From Streptomyces sp. NRRL B-24484 (GTDB lineage Bacteria > Actinomycetota > Actinomycetes > Streptomycetales > Streptomycetaceae): 64,000 bases of DNA. Below, piece after piece: positions 1-7,101 of the stretch (the first letter of the stretch is position 1; every line of letters starts with the position of its first letter). The notes beneath the pieces are model-generated. The model was not told the DNA's origin. It made no database searches and was given only the letters and a program-made list of their open reading frames with translations. The stretch spans positions 62,001-126,000 of the forward strand of contig NZ_JOAI01000007.1 in the NCBI RefSeq assembly GCF_000717715.1, in the 5' to 3' direction. The position numbers and the translations under genes are program-made.

Positions 1-247
1 CGGCGACCTCACCTGGCCGGGAGGGGCGGTGCCGGACCTGCCGGCCGACCGGTTCCGTGCGCCGGACGCGGGCGGCCACGGCGGCCCGCGGGCGGCCGGT
101 CGCCCGGAGCACACCCTCGGCCCAGGCCGTCGGGTCGCCCTGACGCTCGTACAGCAGGCGTCCCCACAGCCGTCGGAGGTCGGCGTCACGGACGTCGGCG
201 TCACGGACGTCGGCGTCGCGGACGTCGGCGTCACGGGGATCGGTCAT
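1..247 (-). CDS. Unrecognised protein with DADVR repeats, N-terminal part only
   Basis: An open frame without stops runs leftward from an ATG at 245-247 off the left edge of the window, so only about the first 82 residues are visible. After MTDPR the protein carries three DADVR pentapeptides and a final DADL, encoded by 15-bp direct repeats. It then reads LRRLWGRLLYERQGDPTAWAEG, typical of a soluble helical segment. The RW/ER-rich composition and the absence of a signal peptide suggest a cytoplasmic protein. I do not recognise the family. No strong ribosome binding site is seen before the ATG. Its divergent neighbour is the deacetylase-like gene, with about 230 bp between the two starts. Confidence 0.45.
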   Translation of the reverse strand, partial: MTDPRDADVRDADVRDADVRDADLRRLWGRLLYERQGDPTAWAEGVLRATGRPRAAVAARVRRTEPVGRQVRHRPSRPGEVA

Positions 248-476
248 CGGGTGATCGTGGCAGGACGGGCCGGTGCCGCCAAGGAGTTTCCGGTGGCCGG
301 AGGGCGGTCGGACGGATCTCTTCCGGTTCGCCTGCAACCTGATGGGTGGTCAGGAGCGTTCTGCATGGCAGGGACGGTCGAACGCGTGGCCGGTCCGCGG
401 GCTCGGCCGTCCCCGGCCGGCCCGTACGCAGGGCAGCCGACCCCCCGGCTGCCGCCGAGGAGGAACGAGGAAGACG

Positions 477-1736
477 ATGAGAACCTCACGCGGCCTGGCC
501 GGCCTGTTCGCGGTCGGTGTGGCCGGCGCCGTCACCGTCGCCCTGCTGCCGGGCTCCGACGGCGACCCGGAGTCCCCGCGTCCCGTCCCCGCCGCCGCCG
601 CGGGCAGCGCCGCGGGCAGCCCCGCGCCGGCCCGGACGCCCGGGCCCTCGCCGTCACCGACCTGGGACGGCGTCGTCCGGTCGATCGGCGACGGCTCCAC
701 CTCGGACACCGGCCCGCAGCCGAACCGGCCGCCCGTGGCGAAGCTCAAACCCGGTGAGAAGCCGCCGCAGTTCGTCGTCTTCTCCTGGGACGGCGCGCTG
801 GAGAACGAGGACCACCTGTTCTCCCACTTCCGCAAGGTCGCGCAGGAGAACGACGCCCACATGACGTTCTTCCTCAGCGGCATCTACCTGGTGCCCAACG
901 CCAAGCGCTCGCTGTACCACCCGCCGCAGCACGACGCGGGCAAGGCGGACATATCCTTCCCCACCGACGCGCACCTCCGGGCGACCCTGGAACAGGTCCG
1001 GCAGGCCTGGTCGGACGGGAACGAGATCGGCACGCACTTCAACGGCCACTTCTGCGGCCCCAAGGGCGGCGGCGACTGGAGCGTCGCCGAATGGCAGAGC
1101 GAGCTGGACCAGGCCCGTTCCTTCGTCACCGACTGGAAGACCAACACCGGCATGAAGGACGTGCCGGCGCTGCCGTTCGACTACACCCGGGAGCTGGTCG
1201 GCGGCCGCGCGCCCTGCCTGGAGGGCCAGACGAACCTGCTCTCCGCCGAGAAGGCCTCCGGGTTCCGGTACGACGCCAGTTCGCCCGGCGAGTTCCAGGT
1301 CTGGCCGGCCAAGAAGGGCGGCATCTGGAACTTCCCGCTGCAGCTGGTCCCGTACCCCGGCAAGTCCACCCAGGTGCTGTCGATGGACTTCAACTTCCTC
1401 GCCAACCAGTCCGGGGAGAGCACCAACGGCGATCCGAAGAAGTACCAGGCCTGGGAGCGGGAGACCCGCGACGGCTACCTCAACGGGTTCGAGCGGGTCT
1501 ACAACGGAAGCCGCGCACCGCTGTTCATCGGCAACCACTTCGAGACCTGGAACGGCGGCATCTACATGCAGGCCATCGAGGACGTGGTGAAGAGCGTCTG
1601 CAAGCGCGAGGGCGTGCGCTGCGTCTCCTTCAAGGAACTCGCCGACTGGCTCGACGCGCAGGACCCGAAGGTGCTCGAACGGCTGCGCGGCCTCGACCCG
1701 GCGCAGCCCGCCGACTGGTCCACCCTGGTCAAGTAG
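477..1736 (+). CDS. Secreted polysaccharide-deacetylase-like (NodB-fold) protein
   Basis: This 419-residue protein starts at ATG 477 behind AGGAGG/GAGGAAG. It begins with an Arg-containing N-region and a hydrophobic core (LAGLFAVGVAGAVTVALL), then a Pro/Ala-rich linker to about residue 90, so it is exported and may remain membrane-tethered. The rest resembles polysaccharide deacetylases: FVVFSWDGA is in the position of the TFDDG strand, MTFFLSGIYL follows it, and EIGTHFNGHFCG carries two histidines spaced like the metal-binding HxxxxH motif. Only one acidic residue is evident in the first motif, so activity and substrate are uncertain. Peptidoglycan or another cell-wall glycan is a reasonable guess. 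It converges on a penicillin-binding protein gene across a strong palindrome. Confidence 0.7.
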   Translation: MRTSRGLAGLFAVGVAGAVTVALLPGSDGDPESPRPVPAAAAGSAAGSPAPARTPGPSPSPTWDGVVRSIGDGSTSDTGPQPNRPPVAKLKPGEKPPQFVVFSWDGALENEDHLFSHFRKVAQENDAHMTFFLSGIYLVPNAKRSLYHPPQHDAGKADISFPTDAHLRATLEQVRQAWSDGNEIGTHFNGHFCGPKGGGDWSVAEWQSELDQARSFVTDWKTNTGMKDVPALPFDYTRELVGGRAPCLEGQTNLLSAEKASGFRYDASSPGEFQVWPAKKGGIWNFPLQLVPYPGKSTQVLSMDFNFLANQSGESTNGDPKKYQAWERETRDGYLNGFERVYNGSRAPLFIGNHFETWNGGIYMQAIEDVVKSVCKREGVRCVSFKELADWLDAQDPKVLERLRGLDPAQPADWSTLVK

Positions 1737-1743
1737 CCGCGCT

Positions 1744-1773
1744 CCGGGGCCGGGCGGCGCCGCCCGGCCCCGG
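1744..1773. terminator. Perfect 30-bp palindrome between convergent genes
   Basis: CCGGGGCCGGGCGGC is followed directly by its exact reverse complement. This gives 15-bp arms with no spacer, and the central bases would form the loop. It lies 8 bp after one stop codon and 10 bp before the convergent one, as expected for a bidirectional factor-independent terminator. No U-tract follows, which is usual in streptomycetes. Confidence 0.7.
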
Positions 1774-1782
1774 AAGGACGGC

Positions 1783-3846
1783 CTACCGGCCGTGCCCGGC
1801 GCCGTCGGGCTGCCGGGTGTAGGCCGTCCAGATCCGCGTCGGGTAGGCGGAGACCGGGTCGGTGGCCGGTGCGCCGCCGACGCCGTCCAGCGGGAGCAGC
1901 GCCAGGCTCGTCGGGTCCATCCGGAACATGGTGACGGCGGTGGCGACCTGCCCCCGGTAGCCGACGAACCACCCCGCGGTGCGGTCCTCCGTCGTCCCCG
2001 GCTTGCCGGCCGCCCCGGTGCCGGCCGCGGCGGCCTCGCGCGCACTGCCGTCGCGGACGGCCCCCTGCAGCGCCTCGTCGACCCGGTCCGCGACCGCCTC
2101 GGGCAGCGCCCGGACGGCGGCCGGCCGGATCAGCACGACCGGTGCGCCGTTGCGGCTCACCGACACCACCGAGTACGGGTCGGTGTGCATCCCCCCGGCC
2201 GCGAAGGCGCCGTAGGCCGCAGCCGTCCGGATCGCGCTGGGCCGGGAGTTGCCGAGCGCGAACGACGGCACCAGGTCGCCGAGGGTCTCCGGCAGCAGCC
2301 CGAGCCCGGTGGCCGTCGCGCGGACCCTGTCCAGGCCGACGTCCATCCCGAGCTGCACCATCGGGCCGTTCACCGACTGGGCGACGGCGTCGCGCAGGCT
2401 GATGCTGCCCCAGTTCCTGTGGCCCTCGTTGGCGGTCTTCGCCATCTTCCCGTCCCGTCCCCAGTACGGGCCCTCCGGCGTCATCACGGGGATCCCGTCA
2501 CCGCCGTCGTAGCGGGTGGCCGGGGCGACCTGGCCCCGGCCGCCCTCCCGGCCCTTGCGGACGCCCTGGTCGAGACCGGCCGCGTACACGATCGGGGTGA
2601 AGGCCGTGCCGACCGGGACGTTCGAGGTGTTGGCGTTGTCGAAGCCCTGTTTCAGGTAGTCGGGCCCGCCGTACAGCGCGAGGATCCGCCCGTCCGCGGC
2701 GACCGAGGCCGCGCCGATCCGCACGTGGGCGTCGGCCTCCCGCGCCGGGTCCAGCTGCGGGCCGGCGCTCTGCACGGCGGCGGTCAGCTCGGCCGTGCGC
2801 TGCCGGTCGAACGTGGTGCGGATCTGGTAGCCGCCCAGGTCGAGCAGGGCGGGCGTGACGGCGGAGTGCGCGACCAGGTAGCTCTCGGCCAGGTCCACCA
2901 GGTAGCCGGTCTGGCCGCCGAGACCCCGGGCGACCGGCGGCGCCACCGGATCGGGGAAGACGGTGTAGCGGGCGCGTTCGGCGGCCGAGAGCCTCCCGGT
3001 CTCCACCATCCGGTCCAGCACCCACGACCAGCGCTCGACCGCCCGCTGGCGGTTGTCCTTGCCCAGCGACGGGTCGTACAGCGAGGCGCCCTTGAGCAGC
3101 GAGGCGAGGAAGGCCGCCTCGCTCGGGTTCAGCGCCGACACGTCCTTGCCGTAGTACGCGGCGGCGGCCCGCTGGATGCCGTAGCTGCCCCGGCCGAACC
3201 AGCTGGTGTTGAGGTAGCCGGCGAGGATCTCGTCCTTGCTGAGCCGGCGGTCCAGCTTGACCGCGATGACGATCTCGCTGGCCTTCCGGGAGACGTCGCG
3301 CTCCTGGGTCAGGTAGATGTTCTTGACGTACTGCTGGGTGATGGTCGAGCCGCCCTGCGTGTCGCCGCCGGTCACCATCGCCCAGACCGCCCGGGCGATG
3401 CCGGTGGGGGAGACGCCCGCGTCCGAGTAGAAGGTCGCGTTCTCCGCCGCGAGCACCGCCGACCGGACGGACTCCGGCACCTTCTCCAGCGGCACCTCCT
3501 GCCGGTTCACCCAGCCGGTGCGGGCCATCTCGGTGCCGTCCGACCAGTAGAAGACGTTGTTCTGCTGGGTGGCGAAGGAGTTGAGGTCGTCCGGGACGTG
3601 CGTGGTCGCGAACAGCCACACGACCGTGCCGGCCAGCGCGGCCACCCCCGTCAGCAGGACGGTGAGCACCTGCCGCCAGGACGGCAGCCACCGCCGGACA
3701 CCGCGCAGCCCAGGCCGCGGGTAGGCCGGCCGCAGCCGCCGGACCACCCGCAGCGCCCGGCCGCCCCGTCCCGCCCGGGCCCCGGCCCGGTGCCGGCGCC
3801 TCCCCGATCCTGCTGTACCGCTCCGGCGCCGCCCTGGGACACGCAC
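1783..3846 (-). CDS. Class A penicillin-binding protein with degenerate transpeptidase motifs
   Basis: 687 residues from GTG 3846, with GGAG about 7 nt upstream. A basic cytoplasmic tail (1-55) is followed by one membrane anchor (VLTVLLTGVAALAGTVVWLF). The GT51 glycosyltransferase domain spans about 90-270, with the catalytic Glu in AAENATFYSDAG, plus GGSTITQQYVKN and the EILAGYLN motif. It looks intact and should polymerise lipid II outside the membrane. The C-terminal penicillin-binding domain is full length, but its motifs are altered: SxxK reads TAFT (near 411), SxN is kept as SVN (near 490), and KTG reads KPG (near 614). Losing both Ser and Lys of SxxK should abolish acyl-enzyme formation, so this may act as a glycosyltransferase or scaffold. 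No frameshift is seen. Confidence 0.88.
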   Translation of the reverse strand: MRVPGRRRSGTAGSGRRRHRAGARAGRGGRALRVVRRLRPAYPRPGLRGVRRWLPSWRQVLTVLLTGVAALAGTVVWLFATTHVPDDLNSFATQQNNVFYWSDGTEMARTGWVNRQEVPLEKVPESVRSAVLAAENATFYSDAGVSPTGIARAVWAMVTGGDTQGGSTITQQYVKNIYLTQERDVSRKASEIVIAVKLDRRLSKDEILAGYLNTSWFGRGSYGIQRAAAAYYGKDVSALNPSEAAFLASLLKGASLYDPSLGKDNRQRAVERWSWVLDRMVETGRLSAAERARYTVFPDPVAPPVARGLGGQTGYLVDLAESYLVAHSAVTPALLDLGGYQIRTTFDRQRTAELTAAVQSAGPQLDPAREADAHVRIGAASVAADGRILALYGGPDYLKQGFDNANTSNVPVGTAFTPIVYAAGLDQGVRKGREGGRGQVAPATRYDGGDGIPVMTPEGPYWGRDGKMAKTANEGHRNWGSISLRDAVAQSVNGPMVQLGMDVGLDRVRATATGLGLLPETLGDLVPSFALGNSRPSAIRTAAAYGAFAAGGMHTDPYSVVSVSRNGAPVVLIRPAAVRALPEAVADRVDEALQGAVRDGSAREAAAAGTGAAGKPGTTEDRTAGWFVGYRGQVATAVTMFRMDPTSLALLPLDGVGGAPATDPVSAYPTRIWTAYTRQPDGAGHGR

Positions 3847-3884
3847 ACTCAGCTCCGATTCGTCGACGACAACGTCACCCCCGC

Positions 3885-3912
3885 CCTATAGACGCGCGAT
3901 GCACCCCGTCAT
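3885..3912 (-). promoter_or_regulatory. Candidate promoter of the penicillin-binding protein gene
   Basis: On the minus strand TATAGG (3885-3890) lies 16 nt downstream of ATGACG (3907-3912), near-consensus -10 and -35 elements. The predicted start near 3878 would give a leader of about 30 nt before GTG 3846. This is by eye only. Confidence 0.35.
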
Positions 3913-4081
3913 GGCTTTGTGATCTTCGCCATGCCGGCATCGGACGCCGACGACTTGACGGAGCCTCACCCGCCGTGATGCACCTCCGGCAGCACCCGCT
4001 CGCCCGTCACGAGCGGGCCGAACGGCAACCGGGACGGCGGCTCGGAAAATCCGGACCCATCCGCACCCCCGTCGGCCCCGA

Positions 4082-5698
4082 ATGCCGTTCGTGAGCAACG
4101 ACCATGACCACCCGACAGGCCGCCGCAGGGCGGGGCTCGGACGGGTGTGCGCCGCCGGCGCGGTGGGCCTGGTGGCCACCGGGCTGGCCCTGGCCGCCGG
4201 TGAGGTCACCGCGGCCCTCACCGGCCCCGGCACCTCCCCGGTCGTCGCGGTCGGCTCGGCCGCGATCGACCTGGCCCCGACCTGGCTCAAGGAGTACGCC
4301 GTCCGCTCCTTCGGCACCCACGACAAGGCCGTCCTGCTCACCGGCATCTACGCGGTGACGGCCCTGTTCGCCGCCCTCGTCGGGCTGATCGCCCTGCGCC
4401 GTCCGGCCGTCGGTGCGGCCGTCACCGCCCTGTTCGGCGCACTCGGCGTCTGGGCGGCCGCCTCGCGGCCGACCGCCCGGGCCGCGGACGCGCTGCCGTC
4501 CGTCGCCGCGGGCCTCGCGGACGCCGCCGCCCTCTGGTTCCTCTCCCGTTCGCTGCGCCGCGCCACCGGCCGCGCCCCGGACACCCCCACCGACCGGACG
4601 GGACCGCCGGACGCGGCCGCCGCCGGCCCGCCCCGGCGGACCGTCGTGGTCGCCACCGGCGCCGGCGCCGCGGTGGCCGTCCTCGGCACCGCCGGGGGCC
4701 GCCGCCTCGCCGACAGCCGCAACGACGTCGGCGCCGCCCGGGCCGCCGTCCGACTGCCCGCCCCCGCCGTCCCCGCCCGGCCCCGGCCGGCCGGCGTCCA
4801 CCCCGCGGTGCCCGGCCTCACCCCCTTCGTCACGCCGACCGGCGACTTCTACCGCGTCGACACCGCGCTCACCCTGCCCGCGATCGACCCGCGGGACTGG
4901 TCGCTGCGGATCCACGGCCTGGTCGACCACCCCGTCGTCCTGAGCTTCGAGGACCTGCTGCGCCAGCCCCTGGAGGAGCTCGACCTCACGCTGAGCTGCG
5001 TCTCCAACGAGGTCGGCGGCCGGTACGCGGGCACCGCCCGCTGGCTCGGCGCCCCGCTGCCCGCGCTGCTGCGCCGGGCCGGTGTCCGGCCCGGCGCGGA
5101 CCAGCTGGTCGGCCGGTCCCGGGACGGCATGACGATCGGCACCCCGCTGGAATCCGTCCTGGACGGGCGCCGGGCGCTGCTCGCCGTGGCCATGAACGGG
5201 GAGCCGCTGCCGGTCGCGCACGGCTTCCCCTGCCGCAGCCTGGTGCCCGGCCTCTACGGCTACACCTCCGCCACCAAGTGGCTGGTCGAGCTGGAGGTCA
5301 CCCGCTTCGCCGCCTTCGACCCGTACTGGGTCAGGCGCGGCTGGGACCGCACCGGGGAGGTGCGGACCGCCTCGCGGATCGAGGTCCCCGCGCCGTTCGC
5401 CCGCGTGCCGGCCGGCGACGTCGACCTCGCCGGGACGGCCTGGGCCACCCACCGCGGCGTCGCCGCCGTGGAGGTCCGCGTCGACGGCGGCGCCTGGCAG
5501 CAGGCCGCGCTCGCCGCCGACGGCGGTCCCGACCTGTGGCGCCAGTGGTCGCACACCTGGCGCGGCGCCGCCCCCGGAACCCACCGCATCGAGGTCCGCG
5601 CCACCGACGCAGGCGGCCGGACCCAGCCCGAGACCCGCAGACCCCCGTTCCCGTCCGGTTCGACGGGTTGGCACAGCACGGTCGTCACCGTCTTCTGA
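4082..5698 (+). CDS. Molybdopterin-dependent oxidoreductase, sulfite oxidase family, membrane-anchored
   Basis: 538 residues. The N-terminal third has hydrophobic helices (VCAAGAVGLVATGLALAAG, VLLTGIYAVTALFAALVGLIAL, AVGAAVTALFGALGVWAAA) before a linker, so the catalytic part is probably extracytoplasmic. The oxidoreductase domain (about 245-440) carries the molybdenum-ligating cysteine in LTLSCVSNEVGG (residue 306), and YGYTSATKWL follows. The C-terminal about 100 residues match the Mo-co dimerisation domain. Substrate is unknown. The next gene, 16 bp downstream, is a fasciclin lipoprotein; this pairing recurs in actinobacterial SigK-type loci. The start is uncertain: ATG 4082 or GTG 4091 in the same frame, neither with a good ribosome site. 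Confidence 0.87.
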   Translation: MPFVSNDHDHPTGRRRAGLGRVCAAGAVGLVATGLALAAGEVTAALTGPGTSPVVAVGSAAIDLAPTWLKEYAVRSFGTHDKAVLLTGIYAVTALFAALVGLIALRRPAVGAAVTALFGALGVWAAASRPTARAADALPSVAAGLADAAALWFLSRSLRRATGRAPDTPTDRTGPPDAAAAGPPRRTVVVATGAGAAVAVLGTAGGRRLADSRNDVGAARAAVRLPAPAVPARPRPAGVHPAVPGLTPFVTPTGDFYRVDTALTLPAIDPRDWSLRIHGLVDHPVVLSFEDLLRQPLEELDLTLSCVSNEVGGRYAGTARWLGAPLPALLRRAGVRPGADQLVGRSRDGMTIGTPLESVLDGRRALLAVAMNGEPLPVAHGFPCRSLVPGLYGYTSATKWLVELEVTRFAAFDPYWVRRGWDRTGEVRTASRIEVPAPFARVPAGDVDLAGTAWATHRGVAAVEVRVDGGAWQQAALAADGGPDLWRQWSHTWRGAAPGTHRIEVRATDAGGRTQPETRRPPFPSGSTGWHSTVVTVF

Positions 5699-5714
5699 GA
5701 TCCAGGAGGATCCC

Positions 5715-6371
5715 ATGTCCCGTCTCTCCGCTCCCCGGTCGTTCGCCGTCCTGCTCGCCGTCGGTTCCCTCGCCCTCGGGCTGGGCGGCTGCAGCAGCAG
5801 CGGCAGCGACTACTCCGCCGGTGCGGACTCCGCGGCCACGGCGATGCAGTCCCCGGACGGACAGGTCCCGGCCGCACAGGCCGCGCCGGCGGGCGGCGCG
5901 CAGCCGTTCGGCGCGGCCTGCGCCTCGGTGCCCTCCCAGGGCGCCGGGTCCTTCGCCGGGATGGCCCAGGACCCGGTCGCCACCGCCGCGTCCAACAATC
6001 CGGCGCTGTCCACCCTGGTCGCGGCGGTGACCAAGGCCGGTCTGGTCGACACGCTCAACTCGGCGCAGAACATCACCGTGTTCGCGCCGACCAACGACGC
6101 CTTCGCGAAGATCCCGAAGGCCGACCTGGACGCCGTCCTCGCCGACAAGGCCAAGCTCACGAAGATCCTCACCTACCACGTCGTACCGGAGCGCCTCGCC
6201 CCCGCCGCCCTGCCCGGCGAGCACAAGACCCTGGAGGGCGGCAAGGTCAGGGCCACCGGCTCCGGCGAGGACTTCACCGTCAACGGCAAGGCGAAGGTCG
6301 TCTGCGGCAACGTCCGGACGGCCAACGCCACGGTCCACATCGTCGACACCGTCCTGATGCCGACCTCCTGA
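5715..6371 (+). CDS. Fasciclin-domain lipoprotein
   Basis: 218 residues starting at ATG 5715 with AGGAGG 5 nt upstream. A signal sequence with lipobox LGGC puts the lipidated cysteine at residue 26, followed by a Ser/Gly/Ala-rich linker. The single fasciclin (FAS1) domain covers about 88-216 and shows NITVFAPTNDAFAKIP, ILTYHVVPERL and VHIVDTVLMP, the conserved H1 and H2 boxes of the family. It resembles mycobacterial MPT70/MPT83-type surface proteins. Closely spaced behind the sulfite-oxidase-family gene, it is probably cotranscribed. In mycobacteria such genes belong to the SigK/RskA regulon; no sigma or anti-sigma gene is visible here. Confidence 0.92.
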   Translation: MSRLSAPRSFAVLLAVGSLALGLGGCSSSGSDYSAGADSAATAMQSPDGQVPAAQAAPAGGAQPFGAACASVPSQGAGSFAGMAQDPVATAASNNPALSTLVAAVTKAGLVDTLNSAQNITVFAPTNDAFAKIPKADLDAVLADKAKLTKILTYHVVPERLAPAALPGEHKTLEGGKVRATGSGEDFTVNGKAKVVCGNVRTANATVHIVDTVLMPTS

Positions 6372-6394
6372 CCGGCCGTCCCGTCCGACGGCCC

Positions 6395-6430
6395 GACGGC
6401 CCCCGTGGTCTGCGTTCCCCCGGGGCCGTC
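6395..6430. terminator. Hairpin after the fasciclin gene
   Basis: GACGGCCCC (6395-6403) and GGGGCCGTC (6422-6430) form a perfect 9-bp stem with an 18-nt loop. It lies 24 bp after the fasciclin stop and about 105 bp before the convergent SUKH stop. Confidence 0.6.
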
Positions 6431-6534
6431 CCGGACAGCGCCCTGCACCGCCGCCCTCCTCCCCGGCCGCGGCGGTGCGGGGCGCGCCGGTGCGGAACAC
6501 CACGGTGGACCGTCCCGTCCCGCGGACCTGCTCG

Positions 6535-7101
6535 TCAGTGGGGCGGAGCGAGCGGGGTGAAGGTGTGCGGGGCGGTGGGGAAGGCGTCGGTGAGGATGCC
6601 GGAGCGGAACCGGCCGGTGAGAGTGGCGAGGAGGAAGCCGGCGAAGGGCAGGTCGACGTGCTCCCACCGCTCCTCGCGGGCCGCGTCGACCATGACCGTC
6701 CACGCGTCGGGGTGCCGGCCGGGGCGGACGAGCCAGTACAGGAACTCGCCGTTGTCGGTCGACGCCCAGGGGATCAGCCGGGCGCCGGACCCGCGGAGTT
6801 CGGCGGGCGGTTCCTCCGAGCTGCCCCAGAGGTGGGCGAAGGCCTCGGCACGTTCCTCGGCCGCATCGACGAGGTCGTGGTACGCGTTGGGGGAGTCCGG
6901 CTCCAGGACGTACAGGTAGCCGTCGACGTGGCCGCCGCCGATGCGCTCGACGAACTCCCGGTAGTCACGCGGGAGTCCGGACCCGAGCGCGGCCTCGACG
7001 GCCGTCCAGTCCTTGACCCGGCCCCGGTGGGGGCCCGGGAGCAGCCGGGCGAGCCGCTCGACCGCGTCGTGGGCGGCGGCCGCCCGGTCCGTGCCGCTCA
7101 T
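6535..7101 (-). CDS. SMI1/KNR4 (SUKH) family protein
   Basis: 188 residues. The SUKH-fold pattern is visible: VEAALGSGLPRDYREFVERIGGG near residue 33, YLYVLEPDSPN, RLIPWASTDNGEFLYWLV near 109, and the closing FAGFLLATLTGRF. Bacterial SUKH proteins often act as immunity proteins against contact-dependent or polymorphic toxins, but many solitary copies have unknown roles. The ATG overlaps the stop of the upstream HEAT-repeat gene by 4 nt (ATGA), so the two are translationally coupled and probably act together. No toxin gene is adjacent. Confidence 0.85.
   Translation of the reverse strand: MSGTDRAAAAHDAVERLARLLPGPHRGRVKDWTAVEAALGSGLPRDYREFVERIGGGHVDGYLYVLEPDSPNAYHDLVDAAEERAEAFAHLWGSSEEPPAELRGSGARLIPWASTDNGEFLYWLVRPGRHPDAWTVMVDAAREERWEHVDLPFAGFLLATLTGRFRSGILTDAFPTAPHTFTPLAPPH

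Noticed and set aside
29..757. Long plus-strand reading across the left end
   Set aside because: Shadow of the divergent partial gene and the deacetylase signal region; Arg/Pro/Gly-rich, no ribosome site.
1783..3900. Plus-strand 699-residue frame opposite the penicillin-binding protein gene
   Set aside because: Mirror reading of a GC-rich gene; no motif, and the minus-strand product is unmistakable.
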